DNA of 64,000 bases from Clostridia bacterium (lineage in GTDB: Bacteria > Bacillota > Clostridia > Christensenellales > Aristaeellaceae): NCBI GenBank assembly GCA_017936765.1, contig JAGBEX010000014.1, positions 496,001 through 560,000 on the forward strand. Direction: 5' to 3'. Positions 18,229 to 26,612 of this stretch are shown here, in pieces. Below the pieces are notes generated by a model that was not told the origin of the DNA, did not search any database, and worked only from the letters and a program-made list of their open reading frames with translations. Each line of letters opens with the position of its first letter. Position 1 is the first letter of the stretch. The position numbers and the translations under genes were made by a program.

Positions 18229-18813
18229 GTGAAAAAGGCACTCATTCCCCTGTGCCTGCTGGCCATTCTGCTGACCTTCAGCGGCTGCGCCAGCAAGGAG
18301 GAACCCATGGTCACCGCGTCGCCCACGGCATCGCCCACAGCGACCACGAACCCCACCGACTCCCCCGCCGAAGCCCTGGACGATATGCTCCCCGACATGA
18401 CGACCGATGCAGGCGACGAGCCGCTCACGCCCACAGCCAGTGAGCAGCCCGCCGCCCAGGGCGTCACCTCGGTATCCGATGCCCGCAAGGCCATTGAGGA
18501 CATCGAGGACGAGCTGGAACGCCTCAGCGAGGTGGACGAAGCCCAGGTGGTCATTGCCGGCAACGACGCCGCCGTGGCGCTGGAGTTTGATTCCCAGTAC
18601 CAGGGCGGCATTGATGACCGGCTGCGGGAGATCATCAAGGAGCGCATCGGCAGCGTGATCTCCGGCGTGAACAACATCGCCATCACCTCCGATGCCACCC
18701 TGCGTGACCAGCTGGAGACCCTGGGTGATCGCCTGGAGGGCGCTGCCGACATGGCGGACATTCAGAACGAGCTGAATGCCATCATCAACAAAATCAATGC
18801 TGCCAAGGCATAA
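18229..18813 (+). CDS. YhcN/YlaJ-family sporulation lipoprotein
   Basis: A 194-residue lipoprotein. GTG 18229 follows GAGGAGG at 18213-18219; the overlapping ATG at 18227 runs straight into a stop. The signal peptide ends in a lipobox (LLTFSGC, Cys20). A Thr/Pro/Ala-rich linker leads to a domain from about residue 80 with the acidic and hydrophobic pattern of YhcN/YlaJ proteins (VDEAQVVIAGNDAAVAL). Members are spore-associated lipoproteins that affect germination. It is divergent from the vanY operon and ends in a terminator. Confidence 0.8.
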   Translation: MKKALIPLCLLAILLTFSGCASKEEPMVTASPTASPTATTNPTDSPAEALDDMLPDMTTDAGDEPLTPTASEQPAAQGVTSVSDARKAIEDIEDELERLSEVDEAQVVIAGNDAAVALEFDSQYQGGIDDRLREIIKERIGSVISGVNNIAITSDATLRDQLETLGDRLEGAADMADIQNELNAIINKINAAKA

Positions 18814-18856
18814 AGTTGCCCCATCCGGCATATGCTGAAGGGCAGTCAGGAACCGG

Positions 18857-18895
18857 AAAGCTGCTGCAAGCCAGGTGCGTGCAGCGGCTTTCTTT
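18857..18895 (+). terminator. Terminator after the YhcN-type lipoprotein gene
   Basis: AAAGCTGCTGCA and TGCAGCGGCTTT form a 12-bp stem with one G-U pair and an 11-base loop, followed by CTTT. Confidence 0.65.
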
Positions 18896-19036
18896 GGCCT
18901 CAATGTCGGCATCACCAAGGGATATGCTGCGCCGCGCGGCTCCATGCAAGCCAATTACGGGCAGTAAGCTTCGTCCCGCCCTGCCGCCGCCATGCTCCAC
19001 GACCCGATTCCCACGCACCGCGCCCGCATGATGCGC

Positions 19037-19068
19037 AAAGGAGCAGACATATTTGTCTGCTCCTTTTT
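19037..19068 (+). terminator. Stand-alone intrinsic terminator-like hairpin
   Basis: AAAGGAGCAGACA, loop TATT, TGTCTGCTCCTTTTT. It lies 224 bases beyond the lipoprotein gene; no gene is seen between 18896 and 19036. Confidence 0.55.
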
Positions 19069-19250
19069 CGGCCATCACCGAGGCAAGCTCGGCGCTGGCT
19101 ACACTTCGGCCAACGCAAGCGTTGACCTCGTTAGTCGGGGCGAAACGCCCCTCCCTTTTTTCGGCCATCACCGAGGCAAGCTCGGCGCTGGCTACACTTC
19201 GGCCAACGCAAGCGTTGACCTCGTTAGTCGGGGCGAAACGCCCCTCCCTT
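19064..19250. repeat. Two tandem copies of a 93-base repeat
   Basis: The unit begins CGGCCATCACCGAGGCAAGC at 19069 and again at 19162, with the copies essentially identical until they diverge at about 19250. Each has internal inverted stretches (for example CGGGGCGAAACGCCCC). No coding function is supported; it looks like a dispersed repeat family duplicated here. Confidence 0.75.
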
Positions 19251-19261
19251 CTTCTTGCATA

Positions 19262-19471
19262 TCACTCAAAATAAAATAATTCCTCAAACTTCTTTTCCAG
19301 CGCGATGCACAAGATCAGCGCCAGCTTGGCCGTGGGGTTGAAAGCTCCTGTTTCAATGGAGCTGATGGTCTGCCGGGACACACCCACCATCTTGGCCAGC
19401 TCCCCCTGGGAGATATTCCTCTCCGCCCGCGCCACGCGGATGCGGTTTTTCAGGATCAGTTCGTCGTTCAT
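19262..19471 (-). CDS. Small XRE-family transcriptional regulator
   Basis: A 69-residue protein that is almost entirely a helix-turn-helix (residues 7-60; QGELAKMVGVSRQTISSIE). The short length and C-terminal EKKFEELFYFE are typical of the YozG-like group. GAGGTGA precedes ATG 19471. It starts 8 bases after the membrane-protein gene, so it is the second gene of a two-gene operon. It likely binds the repeated palindromes upstream of that operon. Confidence 0.85.
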   Translation of the reverse strand: MNDELILKNRIRVARAERNISQGELAKMVGVSRQTISSIETGAFNPTAKLALILCIALEKKFEELFYFE

Positions 19472-19479
19472 GGTTCACC

Positions 19480-19815
19480 TCACCATATGCCCAGCAGCGC
19501 CAGAATGTAGATCACAATGGCGCCCACCGCGCACACCGCCGTGGCCGCAGCGCCGATCCATTGCCACTTCGTCTTTTCCCTGGCCGCACAGGCCAGCCGT
19601 TCAGCAGCCACCATACCCCAGTAGATCGCCAGCGCGCACCACAGGAAGGCGGAATTGCGCTGGATGGCAATGCCCACAGGCCCCAGCACCACGCACAGCG
19701 CCAGGCCAGCGATCTGGGAAATACTCTTTGCACTCGTCTGGATCGCCCGGCTCCTTTCATCCGGCTTGTTGCGGTTCTCCTTCTGGCTCCTGGCCAGGAT
19801 CTCTTCACGATTCAT
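19480..19815 (-). CDS. Three-helix membrane protein paired with the XRE regulator
   Basis: A 111-residue protein with a charged N terminus (MNREEILARSQKENRNK) and three membrane helices (about residues 33-52, 57-75 and 84-111). It resembles the small DUF6442-type membrane proteins often coded next to YozG-like regulators; that family name is from memory and not certain. GGAGG lies 8 bases ahead of ATG 19815. Function unknown. Confidence 0.65.
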   Translation of the reverse strand: MNREEILARSQKENRNKPDERSRAIQTSAKSISQIAGLALCVVLGPVGIAIQRNSAFLWCALAIYWGMVAAERLACAAREKTKWQWIGAAATAVCAVGAIVIYILALLGIW

Positions 19816-19828
19816 GCTTCTTTCCTCC

Positions 19829-19912
19829 CGCAAGTATTCTTTGCATCTTGCCAAGTTCTCTTGACAAGCATAGAATAGCACAGCTCTTGCCGCCTGTCAA
19901 GTATTCTTGACA
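19829..19912. promoter_or_regulatory. Promoter with three repeated operator sites for the XRE operon
   Basis: On the minus strand TTGACA (19895-19900) and TATTCT (19872-19877), 17-base spacer. TGTCAAG-TATT-CTTGACA (19895-19912) is a perfect palindrome covering the -35 box. A near copy, TGCCAAG-TTCT-CTTGACA, is at 19849-19866 and a weaker third, GCAAGTATTCTTTGC, at 19830-19844. The arrangement fits autorepression by the XRE protein. Confidence 0.7.
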
Positions 19913-20027
19913 AATTTTCTATAAAACTTGTCTTCCTTGCATTTTCCTCCGCTCCCCGTACTTCCCAGCGTATCAGCACGAAAACAGCGCACAATACCTC
20001 CTGTGAAGAGATAGGAGGTGACAAAGC

Positions 20028-20234
20028 ATGAATCAGCGCAACCAGTCTCAGATGATCCCCGAGGCCAAGCCCGCCCTGGACAACATGAAGTTCGAGATCG
20101 CCCGGGAGCTTGGCATCAACCTCAAGCAGGGTTACAACGGCGACCTGTCCTCCCGCGAGAACGGTTATGTGGGCGGCTACATGGTGAAACGCCTGATCGA
20201 GCAGGCCGAGCGCCAGATGGCCGGCCAGCAGTAA
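20028..20234 (+). CDS. Alpha/beta-type small acid-soluble spore protein
   Basis: A 68-residue SASP that coats and protects DNA in the spore core. The two family blocks are both present: NMKFEIARELGI with the germination-protease-type cleavage region, and LSSRENGYVGGYMVKRLIEQ at the C-terminal side. AGGAGGTG precedes ATG 20028. Upstream, a GTATC/CACAATA pair (about 19961-19998) loosely resembles a sigma-G promoter, as expected for forespore expression. A second SASP gene begins 29 bases downstream. Confidence 0.94.
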   Translation: MNQRNQSQMIPEAKPALDNMKFEIARELGINLKQGYNGDLSSRENGYVGGYMVKRLIEQAERQMAGQQ

Positions 20235-20263
20235 CCCATCGACATTAAAGGAGGCAAACCCGC

Positions 20264-20463
20264 ATGTATAACAACAACCAGAACGGCGCCAACCAGAACC
20301 AGTCCAGCACCGGCAACCAGCAGGGCGCCATGGTTCCCGAAGCCAAGCAGGCCCTGAACAACATGAAGTACGAGATTGCCAACGAGCTGGGCATCAACCT
20401 GAAGCAGGGCTACAACGGCGACCTGCCCTCCCGCCAGGCCGGCTACATCGGTGGCTACATGGT
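20264..20463 (+). pseudogene. Second SASP gene, 5' part, interrupted by the integrated element
   Basis: Codes for an alpha/beta SASP with an Asn/Gln-rich N terminus followed by NNMKYEIANELGINLKQGYN and GYIGGYMV. After Val the family sequence (KRLxEQAERQ) stops abruptly and the frame enters foreign sequence, ending at a stop at 20594-20596 with an unrelated 43-residue tail. The missing C-terminal codons are found at 63050-63094. GGAGG precedes ATG 20264. As it stands the product would lack the last conserved helix that contacts DNA, so it is probably non-functional unless the element leaves. Confidence 0.9.
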
Positions 20464-20486
20464 TAACCTACTGCAACCAGCAGAAC
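20461..20486. other. Left attachment junction (attL) of the element
   Basis: Chromosomal SASP sequence ends in ATGGTT and continues as GGTTAACCTACTGCAACCAGCAGAAC. Read backwards this arm is GTTCTGCTGGTTGCAGTAGG, nearly the same as the arm at the right junction (63030-63049). The two arms together form a palindromic attP-like site centred on GTAGGTTAACCTAC. Confidence 0.75.
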
Positions 20487-20614
20487 GCTTTGGCACCTAC
20501 TTCCAGCTGCCGCCGATCAAGTTTTCGAGGAATGGGCTGAGGAATCAGCAGGATCAGATGGTGGAGTATCGGGTCAGGGTGGGGGTAGAGGTGTAAGGTG
20601 AAAACATTTCAGCC

Positions 20615-20758
20615 GTGCAAATTGGAATAACGATCATCCATCTATACCGCGGGTTATCCGAATGGCGGACTGAGAAGGGCTGGCTGACAGACACCTGCCT
20701 GGACGGCCAGGACGCATTTATCCGTCTTTTGGATATGCTCGACATACCGCACGAGTGA
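20615..20758 (+). pseudogene. Gene remnant, related to the remnant at 37500-37670
   Basis: A 47-codon frame ending EKGWLTDTCLDGQDAFIRLL-DMLDIPHE and a stop. The same ending with substitutions (KDWLIGTCLDDQD...DMIDIPHG) occurs on the minus strand at 37500-37583. No ribosome site is present, so both look like 3' remnants of one gene family of unknown function. The surrounding 20597-20992 holds no other gene. Confidence 0.5.
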
Positions 20759-20930
20759 AGGGAAAGCTTGAAAAAAAGGATAAAAGCCATCCCCGCAGAA
20801 TGTGGTGTAATACGCTGCTGGTTCTATTGCGACAATAGGAATGCCAGCCATCCTGGCAGAATATCAGCCGCCATCATTGCTGAAAACCTTTCCGTATCCC
20901 CATTTTGTGTTGCACCATGAACAGATTTAG

Positions 20931-20959
20931 TTGCACCTCCCATGAAAATGCGTTATAAT
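20931..20959 (+). promoter_or_regulatory. Promoter of the HipA-like kinase gene
   Basis: TTGCAC (20931-20936) and TATAAT (20954-20959) with a 17-base spacer, 34 bases ahead of the start codon. Confidence 0.65.
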
Positions 20960-20992
20960 TTCTATATTGCTTGTTTGAAAGGAGGTACCGCC

Positions 20993-22021
20993 ATGCTATA
21001 CACGCTCTACAATGCAGATCATCCCGTTGCAACCTTTACTTATGACAAGGGTGTGATCACTGCTTTCAATATCTCCGAGGCGCACCTCCTGCCAATGCAG
21101 CTTCGTCACGCATCCGCGGAAGGCTTCGCGCAGTGGCTGCGTGAACGTGCTATCGACTTGAACACATTCCTGCATCGTCAGCTGGCAAATGAGCTTGTCG
21201 GCAGTCGAGACAAGACTGCTGTCGCGATCATGACGCATATGTTCAGCGTGTCGGACACCTTCACCTGTTTCCCTGAAGGCGAGTTCATTCCGCGAAACGA
21301 ACTGTGCAAAGTTGAAGATCAGGACAGTGTGAGCGATTTCATTCTGATTTCCAGTGATACCTCTTTGCGCAATCGTAATATCGCAACTCCCAATGCTTCC
21401 ACTGACGGCAGTTACCCGAAGACCTGGAAGTTTGAGAATGGCGCATGGTGGCTCTATAAACTGCAATCCGCTACGGCAACCAGGAGCGAACGCGATATCA
21501 GTCATGTTTTGATGGAATGTGGCTGGGACGCTGCGGAGTATCAGTATTGCGGCAGCTATCGCAACCGCATCAAGTCTCGTAATTTCGTGGGTGAGGATGA
21601 GTTCTTCGAACCTTATGACTCACTGCGCTTCATGTTTGCCGACAAGAGCGACGATGAAGAGATAATCTACGAAAACATTGCCTCCCTCGGATCAGATTTT
21701 GAAAAGCAATTCCGTCGAATTCTCCTGGCGGACGCGCTCTTCATGAATACTGATCGACATATGCGCAACTATGGCGTCATTCGTTCCGCAAAGACTGGCG
21801 AGATCCTGCGAATGGCTCCTAACTTCGATAACAACCAGACCTACAAGTCGAATCCTGGCGGACACTACTCCGATAATATGTTGAAGAGCTTCCTTCATAT
21901 CTACGAATTGCAGCCGGAGGATGTTGCTGATATAAATCAACTCTTAGATGTTTGCGGAAAGAAGCCATTCCTGGCAGATGTTTGCAAAGTCGGACGTGCA
22001 TTTCTGAATAAGTACACTTGA
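20993..22021 (+). CDS. HipA-like Ser/Thr kinase without a HipB partner
   Basis: A 342-residue protein. The HipA C-terminal signature is clear: Asp247 then NTDRHMRN (Asn252-Asn258) as catalytic loop and APNFDNNQTY as the metal-binding segment, with an upstream Lys in NGAWWLYKLQ as likely ATP ligand. HipA toxins phosphorylate aminoacyl-tRNA synthetases and are normally paired with an XRE antitoxin HipB; no helix-turn-helix gene adjoins this one. ATG 20993 has GGAGG 7 bases ahead, better than an ATG 51 bases upstream. It is the first complete gene inside the left end of the element. The target is unknown. Confidence 0.8.
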   Translation: MLYTLYNADHPVATFTYDKGVITAFNISEAHLLPMQLRHASAEGFAQWLRERAIDLNTFLHRQLANELVGSRDKTAVAIMTHMFSVSDTFTCFPEGEFIPRNELCKVEDQDSVSDFILISSDTSLRNRNIATPNASTDGSYPKTWKFENGAWWLYKLQSATATRSERDISHVLMECGWDAAEYQYCGSYRNRIKSRNFVGEDEFFEPYDSLRFMFADKSDDEEIIYENIASLGSDFEKQFRRILLADALFMNTDRHMRNYGVIRSAKTGEILRMAPNFDNNQTYKSNPGGHYSDNMLKSFLHIYELQPEDVADINQLLDVCGKKPFLADVCKVGRAFLNKYT

Positions 22022-22207
22022 TTGTATGGCAGCAGAACTATTCTGTTGCCATATTCAATATTCAACACTTCAAAAGAAAGCTTCTTACGTAGATGAGGAT
22101 TCATGTTCAGAATATCTGATATAAGTTGCAATTAAAATGCCGTGAGCCAGATTACTGCGCCACGGCGATCGTTTATCAAACAGTGAACCTGCTGTACCTG
22201 AAACCTT

Positions 22208-23629
22208 TCACACATCAAAAGCAATGGAATGGAGTTGTAGCGAGGCATGATCGGGATCGGGAACTTCCGGAGCCTGATACACCAGAAAGAGCCTATGTGC
22301 GCCCTCCGGAAAAGGAGCCTCCACCCTATGATCTTTCCACACGCTGGAATAACCAATGTGAATTGCAGCTAAATCCGGCCCATTCAGGTCCGTGCGGATA
22401 TAGAATGTTCCGCTACCATAGCCTCGGGTACGCAGACTTATTCCACATTTACCGCGAAATGCGAACGAATTGAAGCCGATTGTCGTTCCGTCTTTGATAT
22501 CGACGATGTACCCATCCGTCCGGCATTCATCGCTCCCATCCTGCACCACTTTCGGTTGACCCGGCACACTGCTGAGGCACTTGCCATCAGGCGTAAACAG
22601 ATAGCAAGCCAAGTAGGCTGGAAACCGCCATTCAGCAGGTATCGCAGCCTCCCGCAATCCAGAGGAACTGATTTCAGCCTGGCGGAAGGAGCCATCCATT
22701 AAACGCTCAATACGCTCGGCGCAGGCTTGACGACTATACCAATGCCCATTTGTATGTCGATGATAGAAAATATAGTATCGGTCATCCACTTCCAGAATGC
22801 TTCCATGGTTATTTCCACCATAGGCTGTCGGTTTGCCGGGTTCCTTGTAGCTATCAATGTGTAGATCACAGTTGCTGATTAGCACGCCGCCAAACCGATA
22901 ACCGCTGTTGGGGCAATTGCTGACAGCATAACACAATTCATGCATGGCCAGAGAAGAATAGATGAGATAATACAATCCGCCAAATTTTCGCAACGATGGA
23001 CCTTCAAAAAAAGGATGGCCTTCATAACCGGTGTTCTTTGCATACTCGCAACCAGGCACCACAAATACTGGTTCTTCCGCAATCGTCAGCATATCCTTTT
23101 CCAGGCGAGTCATCATCGCCCCATGCCTCGTCCGATCCCCTTCCCCGCAAAAACCTGTTGCCAGCCAGAGCGAGTCTCCATCCCGAAGGACTGCCGGATC
23201 AAACTGTGGTTCATCTCCTTCTCGCTGTCCCAGCAACGCCCCATGGACATCATGTACACGACCATAGTAAGAGTACTTGCCGCTGGGTGTTTCGCACACG
23301 GCTACTGCAACCACGCTCTCCTTGTCCAACACGTAGTATAGATAGTATCTACCGTCAAAGCCCTGAACAACATCCGGTGCAAATAGGCAACTTTCTCCAC
23401 TCCGGTTATTCACATCATCAGTGCGGCAATAGATCACGCCTTCATATTGCCAATCAGTTAGGTCCGTAACAGGTGCTGACCAACAAACATAGTCCCTTTC
23501 GCAGAAAACGCAGCCATTATATCGGTCGTGACTGCCGTAAAGATATACGCGATCTCCGAAGCGGTGCGGTTCACCATCCGGGATGTACTCCCAAGAAGGC
23601 AAATAGGGATTCATACCTTTCGCATTCAT
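22208..23629 (-). CDS. Glycoside hydrolase family 43 with a CBM6-like C-terminal domain
   Basis: A 473-residue cytoplasmic enzyme (no signal peptide). NPYLPSWEYIPDGEPHRFG contains the GH43 catalytic base (Asp18), APDVV the second Asp and HPFFEGPSLRK the acid Glu. Residues about 330-473 form a beta-sandwich with GFNSFAF...GSGTFYIRTD, like CBM6. The family cleaves arabinofuranosyl or xylosyl residues from hemicellulose oligomers. Start ATG 23629 has AAAGGAG ahead. It follows the lacI-type gene on the same strand and sits with transport and esterase genes, which supports breakdown of imported acetylated or esterified xylan-type oligosaccharides. Confidence 0.85.
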   Translation of the reverse strand: MNAKGMNPYLPSWEYIPDGEPHRFGDRVYLYGSHDRYNGCVFCERDYVCWSAPVTDLTDWQYEGVIYCRTDDVNNRSGESCLFAPDVVQGFDGRYYLYYVLDKESVVAVAVCETPSGKYSYYGRVHDVHGALLGQREGDEPQFDPAVLRDGDSLWLATGFCGEGDRTRHGAMMTRLEKDMLTIAEEPVFVVPGCEYAKNTGYEGHPFFEGPSLRKFGGLYYLIYSSLAMHELCYAVSNCPNSGYRFGGVLISNCDLHIDSYKEPGKPTAYGGNNHGSILEVDDRYYIFYHRHTNGHWYSRQACAERIERLMDGSFRQAEISSSGLREAAIPAEWRFPAYLACYLFTPDGKCLSSVPGQPKVVQDGSDECRTDGYIVDIKDGTTIGFNSFAFRGKCGISLRTRGYGSGTFYIRTDLNGPDLAAIHIGYSSVWKDHRVEAPFPEGAHRLFLVYQAPEVPDPDHASLQLHSIAFDV

Positions 23630-23722
23630 CGAAATATGCTCCTTTTCCTTTCAATCATATTTCCCTTGCTCGTGCACCAAAAGGCAAAACATCGAAATAG
23701 CAAAAGCACGGCAATCACCTAT

Positions 23723-24760
23723 TTAGAGATTGTCGGTATCACCAGTGCTCTCATTCAGGATCATGATCGGCTTATGAATAATGTTCATGGGACCACACCC
23801 CGGATTGTCGACCGCCTTACGTAATAGTATCAGACAATCCCGGCTCATTTCTTCCATAGGAATACGCAAGCTGGAAATTGATGGGATAGCATACAGCTCA
23901 CTCCCGCTGCCGGAATAACCTACGATCCTCACCTGTTGCGGAATATGAAGACCATGCATCAGTAAATAGTGTTGAGCGGACATGGCCATGAGATCCTCAG
24001 CAAAGAAGATCCCCTCAGGAATCTTTTTCTCCCGCAGAAGGCGTTCTGCCGCTTCCTTCCCTCCCTCGTAGCGCGGGGTAACGGAAAGGATCATGTTTTC
24101 CGGCAATTCCAACCCGAGCTTGGCGCACTCGCTGATAAAACCATCACGGCGCTCTCCTCCTGCAGTGCTGACCGATTCTGCCGTAACCAGGCACACGCGC
24201 TGCAAACCAACCTTATAGAACAAGCGCGCCGCAAGCTGACCCACATTGCCATTATCAGCATATACATAATGATGATGCTCGGACACGCGATTGAAAACCA
24301 CAATGGGTACATCCAGCTTTAGCTTCTCAATGTAATCCATATCCTCGCGGGACATACCCATGAAAAGCAAGCCATTGAAACATCCCTGACGGATGAGCGC
24401 ATCCTCTTCAACCAAATGCCCCCGCGTGTAGGGATAAAGGGTTAGTTCCGGTTTCATATCCCGCGGCATCTCCGCCAGCACTTCATGAATCCCTGAAAAG
24501 AAGCTTCCCATCACCCCCACATGACGGGATGTTGCAAAAAAAACAGCCACAATCATTTTGTTGGTATCCTGCATACGCAGGCGCTTTGCATAAACATTCG
24601 GCTGATAGTTTAACTCCCGGGTCGCTTTAAGAATACGCTCTTGGCTGGCAGGACTGATTCTTGCCTTATCACCCAGACCCCGCAACACCATGGACACATT
24701 TCCCACGCTCATTCCAGATGCCTCGGCAATATCCTTGAGACCCACTCGTTTATTTGCCAT
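23723..24760 (-). CDS. LacI-family transcriptional regulator of the sugar module
   Basis: A 345-residue regulator with an N-terminal helix-turn-helix (GLKDIAEASGMSVGNVSMVL, residues 7-26) and a periplasmic-binding-protein-like sugar domain from about residue 68. It is divergent from the esterase/ABC transporter operon, and two TTGCAA-type palindromes lie in the 252-base gap. The likely inducer is an oligosaccharide handled by the adjacent genes. GAGGTGATTT precedes ATG 24760. Confidence 0.93.
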   Translation of the reverse strand: MANKRVGLKDIAEASGMSVGNVSMVLRGLGDKARISPASQERILKATRELNYQPNVYAKRLRMQDTNKMIVAVFFATSRHVGVMGSFFSGIHEVLAEMPRDMKPELTLYPYTRGHLVEEDALIRQGCFNGLLFMGMSREDMDYIEKLKLDVPIVVFNRVSEHHHYVYADNGNVGQLAARLFYKVGLQRVCLVTAESVSTAGGERRDGFISECAKLGLELPENMILSVTPRYEGGKEAAERLLREKKIPEGIFFAEDLMAMSAQHYLLMHGLHIPQQVRIVGYSGSGSELYAIPSISSLRIPMEEMSRDCLILLRKAVDNPGCGPMNIIHKPIMILNESTGDTDNL

Positions 24761-24811
24761 TTGAAATCACCTCATTGATTCACTGCGCAAAAACGATAAT
24801 CATTCGCATTT

Positions 24812-24840
24812 ATCATGGCATATTCAGCCAAATAAGTCAA
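24812..24840 (-). promoter_or_regulatory. Possible promoter of the lacI-type gene
   Basis: On the minus strand TTGACT (24835-24840) and CATGAT (24812-24817), 17-base spacer. The operator at 24848 lies just upstream of it. Confidence 0.45.
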
Positions 24841-24847
24841 GAGGTTT

Positions 24848-24865
24848 TTGCAAAAATTTTTGCAA
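24848..24865. promoter_or_regulatory. LacI-family operator 1
   Basis: An 18-base perfect palindrome, TTGCAAAAATTTTTGCAA, close to the lacI-side promoter. Confidence 0.7.
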
Positions 24866-24905
24866 AAAACAATTTGAATATTTCGAGATGTCTGCCAAAA
24901 ATGTG

Positions 24906-24933
24906 TTGACATACGCCGTTTTCGTGATATAAT
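24906..24933 (+). promoter_or_regulatory. Promoter of the esterase/ABC transporter operon
   Basis: TTGACA (24906-24911) and TATAAT (24928-24933), 16-base spacer; a LacI-type operator lies 14 bases downstream of the -10 box. Confidence 0.75.
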
Positions 24934-24947
24934 AGCATTATCAAACT

Positions 24948-24965
24948 TGCAAAAACGTATTTGCA
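24948..24965. promoter_or_regulatory. LacI-family operator 2
   Basis: TGCAAAAACGTATTTGCA, a near-palindrome with the central CG typical of LacI-family sites. It covers the expected transcription start region, so binding should repress the operon. Confidence 0.7.
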
Positions 24966-25012
24966 CTATTCAAATATTCTCACAACCATCTGAAACGGAA
25001 AGGATTTTGACG

Positions 25013-26584
25013 ATGAACAGACTCGTGAAAACAGAGAACGGATGGGTTAGAGGGTTGCCCGCCTCAGATCCTCGCATCACAGCATTCAAGGGAATTCCCT
25101 TCGCCGCACCACCAGTAGGAGATCTGCGCTGGCGTGCACCGCAGCCCTGTGCAGACTGGGAGGGAGAACTCAAGGCCTTCGATTTTGGCCCAATTGCCAT
25201 GCAGGATAAAGGAAAACCTGGTCGCGAAAATTTCTGGTCCCGTGAATGGGCGGTTGATTTTGACCTTCCCATGAGCGAAGACTGCCTGTATTTGAACATC
25301 TGGGCACCAGCAGACGGCTATGCAGTAGGCAATGCAGAGCAGTATCGTGAAACGGATGATATGCCTATTCAGGAACCTGGACATTTGCCTGTATTTGTAT
25401 GGTATTTCGGCGGCGGGCTACAAGTCGGCAACACCGCAGAGATGGAATTTGACGGAGAACGCATTGCTCGCCGCGGCGTTGTTGTTGTAACCGTCAGTTA
25501 TCGTCTGAATGTCTTTGGTTTTCTGTCACACCCAGATCTAACAGCAGCCGATCCTTCTGCTCCAGCTAATTTCGGGTTCCTGGACCAGCAATTTGCAACC
25601 CAATGGGTCAAGCGGAACATCGCAGCATTCGGTGGCAATCCCGACAACATCACCATTGGCGGGCAATCATCTGGCGGCATGAGTGTATGCGCCCAGTTGG
25701 GAAATCCCGTCAACAAAGGTCTGTTCAACAAAGCAATCCTGGAAAGCGCAATCTTTTTTCCTGCCTATTCTGATGGCAGTTTCTTCCGTTCCGATCTGAA
25801 AATGGGGGAAGATCACGGTATTGTTTTCCTGGAAAAGCTGGGCGTAAAGACCATCGACGAGGCTCGCACCATTGATGGAGATACGATCCTCAAAGCTGCC
25901 TTGGAGATGCCGCCGCATTTCTTTGATGCAGTCATCGATGGTGTTTTCATGACTTGCCCGGCCAATGAGTGGTTCCTCAAAAAAGATCGTGTACCCTGTC
26001 CGCTGTTCATGAGTTCCACCGACATTGAAATGATCATGTCTCCCCGTGGTGTGCACAACGCGCAGGAACTTCGCAGTCTGGCAGAAAGTCTTCCCGGTGT
26101 AAATGCTGATCAATTTATGGAAGCCTATGGTGATGCCTCGGATGAGGATGCGATTCGAAAAAACGGCACTCTTTCCGGCATCGACTTGGCTGCTCATGCC
26201 ATCAGTAGAGCACTTGGAGACCAGGAGCCAGTATGGAAAGCCCGTTTCTCTGCGCCAATTCCAGGTTGGGACCATCCCGGCTGTTTCCATTCCTCGGATA
26301 TCTGGTTTTATTTTGAAAACCTTGCAAAGTGCTGGCGCGTTTTTCGCGGTAAGCATTATGACCTTTCACGCCAGATGTGTGACTACTGGGTAAACTTCAT
26401 GCGTAGCGGAAACCCCAACGGCATCGGTACAGACGGTGAACCTCTACCGTCCTGGCCGCGGCTGACACGTAAAAATCCAGTCTGCATGGAGTTTGGTGAA
26501 ACAGCCGCTGCACAGAAGGATCAACCCACGCCGATCATGGAGGTCTTGCTTGATGCCTTTGCAAAGGCTCATGGTCTGGCATAA
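25013..26584 (+). CDS. Type-B carboxylesterase (first of two)
   Basis: A 523-residue alpha/beta hydrolase of the pnbA/cholinesterase family, cytoplasmic. FKGIPFAAPPVGDLRWRAPQ and SEDCLYLNIWAP are the family signatures. The nucleophile is Ser219 in GGQSSGG and the catalytic His is likely in HPGCFHSSDIWF. ATG 25013 follows GGAAAGGA. First gene of the LacI-controlled operon, which suggests it removes acetyl, feruloyl or similar esters from imported sugars. It is about 45 per cent alike by eye to the second esterase at 30977. Confidence 0.88.
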   Translation: MNRLVKTENGWVRGLPASDPRITAFKGIPFAAPPVGDLRWRAPQPCADWEGELKAFDFGPIAMQDKGKPGRENFWSREWAVDFDLPMSEDCLYLNIWAPADGYAVGNAEQYRETDDMPIQEPGHLPVFVWYFGGGLQVGNTAEMEFDGERIARRGVVVVTVSYRLNVFGFLSHPDLTAADPSAPANFGFLDQQFATQWVKRNIAAFGGNPDNITIGGQSSGGMSVCAQLGNPVNKGLFNKAILESAIFFPAYSDGSFFRSDLKMGEDHGIVFLEKLGVKTIDEARTIDGDTILKAALEMPPHFFDAVIDGVFMTCPANEWFLKKDRVPCPLFMSSTDIEMIMSPRGVHNAQELRSLAESLPGVNADQFMEAYGDASDEDAIRKNGTLSGIDLAAHAISRALGDQEPVWKARFSAPIPGWDHPGCFHSSDIWFYFENLAKCWRVFRGKHYDLSRQMCDYWVNFMRSGNPNGIGTDGEPLPSWPRLTRKNPVCMEFGETAAAQKDQPTPIMEVLLDAFAKAHGLA

Positions 26585-26612
26585 CAGCCTGACTATTCAT
26601 AGGATTACGGAG

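Noticed and set aside
19064..19250. CRISPR-like tandem repeat
   Set aside because: Only two adjacent copies of a 93-base unit without spacers.
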